Shown piece by piece: positions 32,567-40,835 of a stretch of 64,000 bases of DNA; position 1 is the stretch's first letter, and the number at the start of each line of letters is the position of its first letter. The stretch is from NCBI RefSeq assembly GCF_017305435.1, contig NZ_JAFKIP010000003.1, forward strand, positions 372,001 to 436,000. The letters run 5' to 3'. Position numbers and translations under genes: made by a program. Under the pieces are notes generated by a model. That model did no database searches, was not told where the DNA came from, and saw only the letters and a list, made by a program, of their open reading frames with translations. This DNA is from Microbacterium sp. (GTDB lineage Bacteria > Actinomycetota > Actinomycetes > Actinomycetales > Microbacteriaceae).

Positions 32567-34072
32567 TCAGCGCTTCGCGAGGTGCGCGGGCCGCTGCGTG
32601 AACAGCACCACCACGACGCCGACGAGCAGCACGCACGCGGGCAGCAGCATGGACTGCGCCATCGCGTCGGAGAAGCCCCCGACGACGACATCGGGCAGCT
32701 GGCCCGCTCCGAAATCGCCACCGGCATCGCCCGCGCCGGGCAGGTTCGCCTCGAGTCGGTTCTGCATGAAGCCGGCGATCGCCGCCGAACCCAGCACGGA
32801 GCCGATCGTACGGGTCGTGTTGTAGATGCCGGACCCGGCACCGGCCTGCCGCGGCTGCAGGTTGCGCGTCGCGGTCGTCGCGAGCGGCCCCCACATGCCG
32901 GACTGGCCGATGCCCATCAGCGCCGAAGGGAGCAGGAAGACCCAGATCTCGGTGTCGGGGTTCATCAGGGCGGCGTACCAGAACAGCGAGATCGCCGTGA
33001 GGAGCAGGCCCGGGACGAGCAGCAGCCGCGGGTCGACGCGGTCGAGCAGTCGCCCGGCGAACGGCGCCAGGACACCCGCGAGGACCGCCATCGGCACGGT
33101 CAGGAGCGCCGCCTCGGTGGGCGTCAGACCGCGCGCGAGCTGCGCGAAGAACATGAGCGGCAGCGACATGCTCGACGCCATGAAGCCCACCGTGGTGATC
33201 GCGGCGTTGGAGACCGAGAAGTTGCGGTCGCGGAAGAGGCCCAGAGGCACGAGCGGCTCGCTCTTCGTCTTCGCCTGCTGCCAGATGAACAGCGCCATGA
33301 CGAGGATGCCGACGACGATCATCGTCCAGACCCACGCCGCCCAGTCGTAGTGCTCGCCCTCCTGCAGGCCGAACACGATGAGGAAGAGCGCGATCGCGCT
33401 GAGGAACACGCCCAGGATGTCGAAGCGGTGCTCGTGCGTCTCGAGGTTCGGGACCAGGATCCAGGCGAGCACGAAGCCGATGACGCCGACGGGGAGGTTC
33501 ACGAAGAAGATCCACTCCCAGCCGAAGCCGTCGACGAGGAGGCCTCCCGCGAGCGGACCGACGAGCATCGCGACGCCCGAGGTCGCGCCCCAGAGGCCCA
33601 TCGCAGCGCCGCGGCGGTTCGCCGGGAAGGTGCGCGTGATGACGGCCATCGTCTGCGGCGTCATGAGGGAGGCCCCGAGGCCCTGCACCGCGCGGAACAC
33701 GATGAGCATCTCGAGCGTCCCCGACAGGCCGCAGCCGAGGGACGCCAGCGTGAAGATCGCGAGACCGACCAGGTAGACGCGCTTGGGCCCGAACCGGTCG
33801 CCGAGGCGACCCGTGATGAGGAGGGGCACGGCGTACGCGAGGAGGTAGGCGGAGGTCACCCACACGACGTTGTCGAGGTTGTTCGTCGACGGGTCGAGCG
33901 CCGCCTTGATCGCGGGGTTCGCGACGGAGACGATCGTCGTGTCGACGAGGATCATGAAGAACCCGATGACGAGCGCCCAGAGTGCGGGCCACGGGCTCCG
34001 CTCGGTGTGGGCAGGTCCGTGCGCCGGGGTGGGGTCGGTGTTCGTCGCGGGTGTGGTGGTCGGTTCGGTCAT
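32567..34072 (-). CDS. DHA2-family drug efflux MFS transporter (EmrB/QacA type)
   Basis: A 501-residue protein with about fourteen transmembrane helices. LWALVIGFFMILVDTTIVSVANPAI is the DHA2 motif C/D1-like start, GRLGDRFGPKRVYL motif A, RAVQGLGASLMTP motif B-like and GPLAGGLLVD motif C. It exports toxic compounds by proton antiport. ATG overlaps the stop of padR (ATGA), so the regulator and pump are coupled; the PadR operator upstream presumably controls both. Confidence 0.93.
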   Translation of the reverse strand: MTEPTTTPATNTDPTPAHGPAHTERSPWPALWALVIGFFMILVDTTIVSVANPAIKAALDPSTNNLDNVVWVTSAYLLAYAVPLLITGRLGDRFGPKRVYLVGLAIFTLASLGCGLSGTLEMLIVFRAVQGLGASLMTPQTMAVITRTFPANRRGAAMGLWGATSGVAMLVGPLAGGLLVDGFGWEWIFFVNLPVGVIGFVLAWILVPNLETHEHRFDILGVFLSAIALFLIVFGLQEGEHYDWAAWVWTMIVVGILVMALFIWQQAKTKSEPLVPLGLFRDRNFSVSNAAITTVGFMASSMSLPLMFFAQLARGLTPTEAALLTVPMAVLAGVLAPFAGRLLDRVDPRLLLVPGLLLTAISLFWYAALMNPDTEIWVFLLPSALMGIGQSGMWGPLATTATRNLQPRQAGAGSGIYNTTRTIGSVLGSAAIAGFMQNRLEANLPGAGDAGGDFGAGQLPDVVVGGFSDAMAQSMLLPACVLLVGVVVVLFTQRPAHLAKR

Positions 34073-34686
34073 CGCCGGGCGGCCTCTCGCTGAGCCAGGT
34101 AGCGGGCGTCGTTCTCGTGTGCTCCCCACACGAGGTCGGGGGAGCTCAGCCGCTCGAGGAAGGCGGCGAGCCAGTCGTGATCGGCCGTCAGGAGCGCGCC
34201 CTGCCGGTCGACCTCGATGAGGTACTGCTCGGGGGTGCCGGCGGCGAGCGCTTTCGCACGGCCGTTCCGGTGCTGGTCACGTGCCTCCGCCAGTGCGGCG
34301 AGCCGCGTGCGCAGCAGCGTCAGGACGTCGTCGCGAGCGAGGTTGTGCGCCTCGGCGAGCGCGACCCGGAACTCGACGGGATGGTCGAGTTCCGTGAGCT
34401 CCCGCCGCACCCATCCCTCGACGGCCTCGCCGCCGGCATCCATCAGTGCGTACGTCGTGCGCTCGGGCCGGTTGCCGTCGCGGTCGATGCCGACCTCGGC
34501 GATGAGCCCTTGACGTTCGAGCCGCGCGACCGTGTGGTACATCGTGCCGTTCGTGACCGGGACGATGCGGTCGTCGTGCCGATGGCGCATGAGGCGAATC
34601 ATCTCGTACGGGTGCATGTCGCCCTCGCGCAGCAGCGCGAGCACCATCACCCCGAGGGGGGTGAGGCGGGCAGCGGCATCCTTCAC
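34069..34686 (-). CDS. PadR-family regulator of the efflux pump
   Basis: A 205-residue PadR with winged helix (LTPLGVMVLALLREGDMHPYEMIRLM...VTNGTMYHTVARLERQGLI) and a Vir_act_alpha_C helical C-terminus (about 95-180). It resembles the PadR-s2/VirR type controlling multidrug pumps. Translation is coupled to the MFS gene. The palindrome at 34704-34719, 18 bp before the ATG, is its likely autoregulatory operator. Confidence 0.92.
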   Translation of the reverse strand: MKDAAARLTPLGVMVLALLREGDMHPYEMIRLMRHRHDDRIVPVTNGTMYHTVARLERQGLIAEVGIDRDGNRPERTTYALMDAGGEAVEGWVRRELTELDHPVEFRVALAEAHNLARDDVLTLLRTRLAALAEARDQHRNGRAKALAAGTPEQYLIEVDRQGALLTADHDWLAAFLERLSSPDLVWGAHENDARYLAQREAARR

Positions 34687-34703
34687 GATTACTCCATCTC
34701 GAT

Positions 34704-34719
34704 TAGTCCATGTGGACTA
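34704..34719. promoter_or_regulatory. PadR operator palindrome
   Basis: TAGTCCA-TG-TGGACTA is a perfect 7-bp dyad. A related half (TTACTCCAT at 34689) lies beside TTAGTCCAT, so there may be a second weaker half-site. Position immediately upstream of padR suits autorepression; it also lies in the divergent region to the gene at 34755. Confidence 0.7.
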
Positions 34720-34754
34720 TACCGGATGTCGGGCGCTCGCGGTAGCGTCCGACC

Positions 34755-35111
34755 ATGACGATCGACGCTGACGAGGTCTTCGAGGAGATCGCGGCGCTCT
34801 ACCTCGCGCACGAGGACGTCGACATCGGCCCGATGTTCGGGAGCGAGGGCCTGCGCGTGCGCGGCAAGGTGTTCGCGTTCCAGGGTCACCGGGGCGGTCT
34901 CATCGCGAAGCTGCCGGAGGCGCGTGTCACCGAGCTCGAAGCCGGCGGCCGGGCCGAACGCATGGTCATGCGTGAGCGCGCGATGCGCGAGTGGGTGTTC
35001 GTGGGGGCGGATGCCGCGGACCTCTGGCCCGACGTCGTCGCTGAGGCGTTCGCGTTCGTCGACGAGATCACGCCGCCCGCCCGGCCTCTTGCCCGGCCTC
35101 CCTCTGGCTGA
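34755..35111 (+). CDS. TfoX/Sxy N-terminal-like small protein
   Basis: A 118-residue protein. DIGPMFGSEGLRVRGKVFAFQGHRGGLIAKLPEARVTELEAGGRA follows the TfoX N-terminal (or YjbR/MmcQ-like) layout, in which a small alpha/beta domain presents GLR, GKVFAF and KLP elements. Such isolated domains are common in actinobacteria with unknown role; competence regulation is not implied. Ends three bases from the convergent dioxygenase. Confidence 0.75.
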   Translation: MTIDADEVFEEIAALYLAHEDVDIGPMFGSEGLRVRGKVFAFQGHRGGLIAKLPEARVTELEAGGRAERMVMRERAMREWVFVGADAADLWPDVVAEAFAFVDEITPPARPLARPPSG

Positions 35112-35114
35112 GCG

Positions 35115-36086
35115 TCAGCGTCCGCCCGGACCGCCGCCTGGCATCGAGCCGCCCGTCGGAGCGGTCGTCGTGTCGACGCGCGCCGTGAGCATCGCGGTGA
35201 AGCCCGCCGACGTGTCCCCCGTCACGGTCGCGATCTGCAGGGCTCCCCCGTCGTCGCCGAACACGTTGTCGGTCGCGAGGGAGACGCCCGCGAGATTCTC
35301 CGCGGACCCGGCGTAGGCGGGGAGCGCGTAGACGCCGCCGAGCATGCTCTCGGGGAAGGCGAGCTGCGACGTCGAGATCGCGTTCGCCGAATCGGTGATG
35401 AGATCGACCGACGGATACACCTCGAAGTGGATGTGCGGCCAGCGCCCCGAGTAGCAGCCGGGCACGATCGAGGTGAAGGTCACCTGGCCCGCGGCATCCG
35501 TCACCTGCACGCCGCGCAGGTAGGTCTCGTTCTCGACGCCCGAGGAGTACATCGAGTAGTTCCCCTGCGCGTCGCAGTGCCAGGCGTAGACGGCGACGCC
35601 GGCGAACGGCGCGTCACCGTTCGCCATGTCGGTGATGCGCAGCGTGAAGGTCAGCGGCACGCCGTCGGCGGTCGCACCGCCGCCGATCGACGAACGCAGA
35701 TCCGAGCGGACGATGCCGGACTGCTCCAGCACATCCGGGCCATTGGACCCGTCACCCGGGTAGGGGCCCGCGGTCTCGTCGGGGATCTCGCCCGCCGGAA
35801 GGGGCGTCGCCGCCGCCGGAGTCGGCGTGGGGGTCGCCGTCGGAGTGGGCGTCGGGGTCGCCGTTCGCGTCGCGGAGGGGGATGCCGCGGCATCCGTCAC
35901 CGCCGTGCATGCGGCGAGCGCGACCGCGCCGACGCCGAGGCCCGCGATCCCGAGGATGCCGCGACGCGAGACGAGGGTGCGCAGATCGAAGCCCGCGCCC
36001 TGGTCGACGACCTCGTCGTCGGGGCGATCGAGCGTGCGCCCTTCGTACCGCGGGCCATCGGGCGTGTGGTCGGGTTCCGGGATCAT
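35115..36086 (-). CDS. Exported intradiol ring-cleavage dioxygenase-like protein
   Basis: A 323-residue protein. Residues about 35-60 hold SRRGILGIAGLGVGAVALAAC, a Tat-like lipoprotein signal. A Thr/Pro repeat linker (PTPTPTATPTPTP) follows, then the intradiol dioxygenase fold with AVYAWHCDAQGNYSMYSSG and TSIVPGCYSGRWPHIHFEVY, where Tyr and the two His of HIH are Fe(III) ligands. Family members open catechol rings between the hydroxyls; exported versions may act on lignin-derived or plant catechols. The long acidic pre-signal region is typical of Tat lipoproteins in this group. The substrate is unknown. Confidence 0.9.
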   Translation of the reverse strand: MIPEPDHTPDGPRYEGRTLDRPDDEVVDQGAGFDLRTLVSRRGILGIAGLGVGAVALAACTAVTDAAASPSATRTATPTPTPTATPTPTPAAATPLPAGEIPDETAGPYPGDGSNGPDVLEQSGIVRSDLRSSIGGGATADGVPLTFTLRITDMANGDAPFAGVAVYAWHCDAQGNYSMYSSGVENETYLRGVQVTDAAGQVTFTSIVPGCYSGRWPHIHFEVYPSVDLITDSANAISTSQLAFPESMLGGVYALPAYAGSAENLAGVSLATDNVFGDDGGALQIATVTGDTSAGFTAMLTARVDTTTAPTGGSMPGGGPGGR

Positions 36087-36189
36087 GTCATCAGCATGGG
36101 CGACGGCTTTCTGCGCGGACCATGGCGAAACGATGAATCCCCTATGCTCAGGAATCCGCTGGCGCGGGAGCGGCGACCATAATGGAGGC

Positions 36190-37161
36190 GTGACCGACGC
36201 TCTCGACCTGCCCGGCTGGACCCACGTGTACTCGGGCAAGGTGCGCGACCTCTACCGCCCGTCCGGCGGCGCGGACGGGCACGACGGCGACGACGACGAC
36301 GACGACGACCGGATGCTCGTCGTCGCGAGCGACCGGGTGAGCGCGTTCGACCACGTGCTGAGCCCCGGCATCCCCGGCAAGGGCGCGCTGCTGACCGCCC
36401 TCAGCCTGTGGTGGTTCGACCAGCTCGCCGGCGCCGACGGAGGGCGCGCGATCCCCAACCACCTCACCGGGGAGGCCGCGCCCGCACCGGTCGAGGGCCG
36501 CGCGATGGTCGTACGGTCGCTCGACATGCTGCCGATCGAGTGCGTCGTGCGCGGCTACCTCACGGGTTCCGGCTTCAAGGAGTATCGCGCCGAGGGCACC
36601 GTCTGCGGCATTCCGCTGCCGGAGGGCCTCCAGGACGGCGACCGCCTGCCCGAGCCCCTCTTCACCCCCGCCTACAAGGCGCCCCTCGGCGAGCACGACG
36701 AGAACATCTCGTTCGCGCGCACGGAGGAGCTCGTCGGAGCGGACCGCGCCGCCGAGCTGCGCGACGCGTCGCTCGAGATCTACCGTCGCGCCGCCGCGAC
36801 CGCCGAGGCCCACGGGCTGATCCTCGCCGACACGAAGTTCGAGTTCGGCGTCGACCGGGACGGCACGCTCACCCTCGCGGACGAAGTGCTCACGAGCGAC
36901 TCGTCGCGCTACTGGGATGCCGCGGCCTGGGCCACGGGCGAGACCCCCGCCGCGCGCATGGCGAGCTTCGACAAGCAGATCGTGCGCGATTGGCTCGCCG
37001 CGAACTGGGCCCACGCGCCCGGAGGCTCGACGCAGCGCGCCAGCGATGCGTCGAGTGGGCGTGGGGAGGACCAGCAGGGCACGCCGCCCGAGCTCCCCGC
37101 CGAGATTGTGGAGCGCACTGCCGCGAAGTACCGCGAACTGCTCGAGACGCTGACCGCCTAG
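36190..37161 (+). CDS. purC: SAICAR synthase (phosphoribosylaminoimidazole-succinocarboxamide synthase)
   Basis: A 323-residue enzyme joining aspartate to CAIR in purine synthesis. HVYSGKVRDLY, LVVASDRVSAFDHVL, PIECVVRGYLTGSG, HDENISF and ILADTKFEFG are all canonical. GTG start with GGAGG just upstream. Odd features: an acidic insertion with seven consecutive Asp codons (residues 34-40) between the first beta strands, and a Ser/Gly/Gln-rich insertion near the C-terminus (about 281-300). Neither removes a conserved motif. Confidence 0.96.
   Translation: MTDALDLPGWTHVYSGKVRDLYRPSGGADGHDGDDDDDDDRMLVVASDRVSAFDHVLSPGIPGKGALLTALSLWWFDQLAGADGGRAIPNHLTGEAAPAPVEGRAMVVRSLDMLPIECVVRGYLTGSGFKEYRAEGTVCGIPLPEGLQDGDRLPEPLFTPAYKAPLGEHDENISFARTEELVGADRAAELRDASLEIYRRAAATAEAHGLILADTKFEFGVDRDGTLTLADEVLTSDSSRYWDAAAWATGETPAARMASFDKQIVRDWLAANWAHAPGGSTQRASDASSGRGEDQQGTPPELPAEIVERTAAKYRELLETLTA
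36289..36309 (+). repeat. GAC trinucleotide repeat in purC
   Basis: Seven consecutive GAC codons encode poly-Asp in a surface loop of PurC near the nucleotide-binding region. Slippage-prone, in frame. Confidence 0.9.
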
Positions 37162-37202
37162 CGTCCGACACCCCGCGCCACCCCCCCTGCCCCGCCCCGC
37201 GC

Positions 37203-37262
37203 CGAGTGCGCCGGTCGTTGCCCACGGGGCCCGGTATTCACGGTCGACAAGGGGCGCACTCG
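37203..37262. repeat. Inverted repeat after purC
   Basis: CGAGTGCGCC (37203-37212) and GGCGCACTCG (37253-37262) form perfect 10-bp arms around 40 bases. It sits between purC and the permease gene, both rightward, and may terminate purC. The remaining gap to 37396 shows nothing else clear. Confidence 0.55.
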
Positions 37263-37396
37263 ACAACAATGGGCTATCTCGGCGCGAAGACTGCGCAGGT
37301 CGCCTCGGCGAGGAGACCGCTCGCGCCTCCGCGCTCACAGCAGTTTCCCAGGTAGCCTGATCCCAGGCATCCACCCGATCGACGAGGAGCACCCGC

Positions 37397-38737
37397 ATGC
37401 CCATCTGGACCCTGCACGGAGACGGCCGCACCGTCGCACCCGGCGCCGTCGTCGCTCCCGGTGAGCGACTGAGCTGGCCCGGAACGATCGCGATCGGCGC
37501 GCAGCACGTCGTCGCGATGTTCGGAGCGACGTTCCTGGTGCCGATCCTGACGGGCTTCCCCGTGACGACGACGCTGTTCTTCTCGGGCGTCGGCACGATC
37601 CTGTTCCTCCTCCTGACGCGTAACAAGCTGCCGAGCTACCTCGGCTCGTCCTTCGCGTTCATCGCCCCGATCCAGGCCTACAACGGCGGCAAGACCCTCG
37701 AGACGACCGCGCAGATCACGCAGGCGATGGTGAGCGTCGCCGTCACGGGCGTGCTCCTGGCGCTCGTGGGCCTCCTCGTGCAGAAGGTCGGCACGGGATG
37801 GATCGAGAAGCTCATGCCGCCCGTCGTCGCGGGCGCGATCGTCGCCCTCATCGGTCTCAACCTCGCGCCGGCCGCGTGGAACAACTTCACCCTGCAGCCG
37901 GTCGTCGCGACGGTCACGCTCGCCGCGATCATCCTGTTCAGCGTGCTGTTCCGCGGCTTCCTCGGCCGGATCTCGATCTTCCTCGGCGTGATCGTCGGGT
38001 ACGTCGTCGCCGCCCTCACCGGTCAGGTCGACTTCACGGCGATCAGCGCCGCACCGTGGGTGGGACTGCCCGAGTTCCACTTCCCCGCCTTCGGCGACCC
38101 GGTCTCGTGGAGCCTCCTGCCGATCTTCCTCCCCGTCATCCTCGTGCTCATCGCGGAGAACGTCGGCCACGTGCGCGGCGTCGCGACCATGACCGGCGAC
38201 CCCACGATCAACCGCCACACGGGCCGCGCGCTCACCGCCGACGGCGTCGCGAGCACGCTCGCGGGCCTGTTCGGCGGCTCGGCGACCACGACGTACGGCG
38301 AGAACATCGGCGTCATGGCAGCGACGCGCGTGTACTCGACGGCCGCGTACTGGGTCGCGGGCGCGTTCGCGATCCTGCTGTCGTTCTCCCCCGCCTTCGG
38401 CGCCGTGATCAACACGATCCCGGCCGGCGTCATCGGCGGCGCGACGACGGCGCTGTACGGCCTCATCGGCGTCATCGGCATCAAGATCTGGGTCGACAAC
38501 CAGGTCGACTTCTCGCGCCCGGTGAACCAGTACACGGTCGCGGTCTCGTTCGTGATCGCGATCGCGGGGTTCACGATGAATCTCGGAGCGCTGACGTTCT
38601 CCGCGATCGTCCTCGGCACGGTCGCAGCGCTCGTGATCTACCACGGCGGCAACGCGATCGCCCGCTGGCGCAAGACGGGCGCAGACGACGGCGGCCCTAT
38701 CGTGCCCATCGGCCCGCTCGGCGGCGACCCCGAGTAG
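37397..38737 (+). CDS. Uracil/xanthine permease (NCS2 family)
   Basis: A 446-residue nucleobase:cation symporter-2 with about fourteen transmembrane segments. GAQHVVAMFGATFLVPILTGF is the family QH motif. VILVLIAENVGHVRGVATMTG carries the conserved Glu and GLFGGSATTTYGENIGVMAATRVYS the NCS2 signature in the substrate-binding region. UraA-type residues (AEN..H) favour uracil over xanthine, but a xanthine role would fit the nearby purine catabolism. Confidence 0.94.
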   Translation: MPIWTLHGDGRTVAPGAVVAPGERLSWPGTIAIGAQHVVAMFGATFLVPILTGFPVTTTLFFSGVGTILFLLLTRNKLPSYLGSSFAFIAPIQAYNGGKTLETTAQITQAMVSVAVTGVLLALVGLLVQKVGTGWIEKLMPPVVAGAIVALIGLNLAPAAWNNFTLQPVVATVTLAAIILFSVLFRGFLGRISIFLGVIVGYVVAALTGQVDFTAISAAPWVGLPEFHFPAFGDPVSWSLLPIFLPVILVLIAENVGHVRGVATMTGDPTINRHTGRALTADGVASTLAGLFGGSATTTYGENIGVMAATRVYSTAAYWVAGAFAILLSFSPAFGAVINTIPAGVIGGATTALYGLIGVIGIKIWVDNQVDFSRPVNQYTVAVSFVIAIAGFTMNLGALTFSAIVLGTVAALVIYHGGNAIARWRKTGADDGGPIVPIGPLGGDPE

Positions 38738-38825
38738 GCGACGCCCCCGGGCGGCCCAGACGACCCAGCCGGCTGCCCAGACGACCCGAGGAATACCGTC
38801 CACCACAGGGTAGTTGTAGGTACAC

Positions 38826-39701
38826 ATGACTGACGCTGCCTCGGCATCCACGACGCTCGCCCCCGCCACCGCGATGGGCGCCGTCACCCTCTGGGTCGGC
38901 GACCTCGACGCGCAGACGGCGTTCTACCGTGACGTCGTCACCCTGCAGGTGCAGGATGCCGAGGGCGATGCCGTCACGCTCGGCCGCGCCGGCCGGCCGC
39001 TCGTGATCCTGCGGCACGACCCCGCGCTGCGCCACGCGCCGACGGGGTCGGCCGGGCTCTTCCACACCGCGATCCTGTTCGAGACGCAGGCGGCGCTCGC
39101 GGCGGCGCTGTACTCGGTGGCGCGGCGGGCTCCGCACACCTTCACCGGGAGTGCGGACCACCTCGTGAGTCAGGCGTTCTACCTGACCGACCCCGAGGGC
39201 AACGGCATCGAGCTGTACTGGGACCGCGCGCGCACCGAATGGTCGTGGACGCACGGTCAGGTCGAGATGGACACCCTGTACCTCGACCCGAACGCCTTCC
39301 TCTCCCAGCACCTCACCGAGGCGGTCACCGAGGGGTCGACCGCGGGGGACGCCGCCGCGATCGGACACGTGCACCTCTCGGTCGGCGACGTGGCGAGCGC
39401 CCGCGCGTTCTACGTCGATGCGCTCGGGTTCGAGACCACGGCATCCCTGCCGACGGCGTTGTTCGTGAGCGCCGGCGGGTACCACCACCACATGGCCATG
39501 AACGTGTGGAACTCGCGCGGAGCGGGGCCGCGCATGCCCGCATTGGGACTCGGCCGCGTCGAGCTCGCACTGCCGGATGCCGATGGCCTCGGCGCCCTCG
39601 CCGAACGCCTGCGCGATCACGGCGTGGCCGTGCGCGACGACGGCCGGACGATGACTTTCGCCGACCCGTGGAACAACGAGCTGCACGCGGCCCTCGCCTG
39701 A
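38826..39701 (+). CDS. VOC-family dioxygenase (catechol-2,3-dioxygenase-like)
   Basis: A 291-residue protein with two vicinal-oxygen-chelate modules (about 12-130 and 170-290). VTLWVGDLDAQTAFYRDVVTLQV, HTAILFE, YLTDPEGNGIELYWDR and IGHVHLSVGDVASARAFYVDALGF, with AGGYHHHMAMNVW and FADPWNNELH as metal-site regions. It matches CatE/YfiE-type extradiol dioxygenases in length and architecture. Single gene; the substrate is unproven. Confidence 0.88.
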   Translation: MTDAASASTTLAPATAMGAVTLWVGDLDAQTAFYRDVVTLQVQDAEGDAVTLGRAGRPLVILRHDPALRHAPTGSAGLFHTAILFETQAALAAALYSVARRAPHTFTGSADHLVSQAFYLTDPEGNGIELYWDRARTEWSWTHGQVEMDTLYLDPNAFLSQHLTEAVTEGSTAGDAAAIGHVHLSVGDVASARAFYVDALGFETTASLPTALFVSAGGYHHHMAMNVWNSRGAGPRMPALGLGRVELALPDADGLGALAERLRDHGVAVRDDGRTMTFADPWNNELHAALA

Positions 39702-39728
39702 GGCATCCGCCCGCCGCCGACCCCTGCG

Positions 39729-39790
39729 GCCGAGTGTCCAGGACACGCGGACTGCGACTGCCGCCGCACCGCGTGTCCTGGACACTCGGC
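39729..39790. terminator. Perfect 22-bp hairpin, bidirectional terminator
   Basis: The arms at 39729-39750 and 39769-39790 match perfectly in inverted form around an 18-base loop. Each arm itself contains the near-palindrome GTGTCCAGGACAC. Placed between the convergent VOC and cebR genes. The length and perfect pairing exceed ordinary terminators. Confidence 0.8.
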
Positions 39791-39821
39791 GAGCGACGGG
39801 CGAGCGACGGCGAGCGGGGGC

Positions 39822-40835
39822 TCAGGCGGAGTCGCGGACGATCAGCTCGGTCTCGAGCACCGTCACGTGCGGCGGCGTCCCCCCGGCGAGGAGCGACAGC
39901 AGCACGTCGGCCATCTGCTGCCCCTGCCGGTGCGACGGCTGACGCACGGTCGTCAGGTTCGGCTGCACGGCCGTCGCGACGGGCGAGTCGTCGAAGCCGA
40001 TGATCGCGACGTCGCCCGGCACGTCGATCCCGGCGCGCCCCAGAACGGCGAGCGCGCCGCGCGCCATGAGGTCGCTCCCGACGAAGAGGGCGTCGAAGGA
40101 TGCCCCGGACTCGAGGATCCGCGCCATGGCCGCCGAGCCGCCGTCGGCCGTGAAGTTGCCGTCCTCCACGGCGACGGGCACCATCCCGGCGTCGGCCAGT
40201 GCCGAACGGAAGCCCGCGAGACGGTCGATCCCGGCGGGCATCGAGACGGGGCCCGAGATGTGCGCAATGCGCCGGAAGCCCTTCTCGACGAGGTAGGTCG
40301 TCGCCTGATACGCCCCGGCGGTGTTGTCGACGTCGATGTAGTAGTCGTTCTCACGCGCGCGGGAGGGGCGCCCGCCGTAGACGACCGGCACGGATGCCGC
40401 GATGCGATCGATGAACGTGTCGCTCGTATGGTGCGACACGATGATCGCCCCGTCGACGGCGCCGCTGCGCACGTACGCGGCGGTCTTGTCGCGCGGATCG
40501 TCGCTCGCGATGATGAGGTTCAGGACGTAGTCCGAGCGGTTCAGGCGCGCATTGATGCCCGACACGACGGCGGCGAAGAACGGGTCGCCGAAGAACCGCG
40601 TCGTGTCTTCCGGCACGACGAGCGCGATCGCCATCGTGGCGCGCGATGCGAGCGAGCGCGCCGCCCGGTTGGGGACGTAGTTGAGCTCCGCGATGGCCCG
40701 CTCGACCGCGGCGAGGGCCGCGGGGCTCACGGCCGTCGAGCCGTTGACGACGCGCGACACCGTCGAGCGCGACACACCGGCGGCGGCCGCGACCTCTTCG
40801 ATCGTCGCCGCCGCCCTCGGTGTGTCGATGCTCAC
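39822..40835 (-). CDS. cebR: LacI-family cellobiose-operon repressor
   Basis: A 337-residue LacI protein. HTH (ATIEEVAAAAGVSRSTVSRVVNGSTAVSP, about 10-38), hinge helix (ARSLASRA) and sugar-binding domain (IALVVPEDTTRFFGDPFFAAVVSGI...GYDD-like IIGFDDSPVATAVQPNLTTVRQP). ATG overlaps the beta-glucosidase stop by four bases. Three sites matching the CebR operator TGGGAGCGCTCCCA stand before cebE, which identifies it as CebR-like. Cellobiose or cellotriose should release it. Confidence 0.9.
   Translation of the reverse strand: MSIDTPRAAATIEEVAAAAGVSRSTVSRVVNGSTAVSPAALAAVERAIAELNYVPNRAARSLASRATMAIALVVPEDTTRFFGDPFFAAVVSGINARLNRSDYVLNLIIASDDPRDKTAAYVRSGAVDGAIIVSHHTSDTFIDRIAASVPVVYGGRPSRARENDYYIDVDNTAGAYQATTYLVEKGFRRIAHISGPVSMPAGIDRLAGFRSALADAGMVPVAVEDGNFTADGGSAAMARILESGASFDALFVGSDLMARGALAVLGRAGIDVPGDVAIIGFDDSPVATAVQPNLTTVRQPSHRQGQQMADVLLSLLAGGTPPHVTVLETELIVRDSA

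Noticed and set aside
32252..34093. A 613-codon frame antisense to the MFS pump
   Set aside because: His/Arg/Asp-rich shadow of fourteen transmembrane helices on the other strand.
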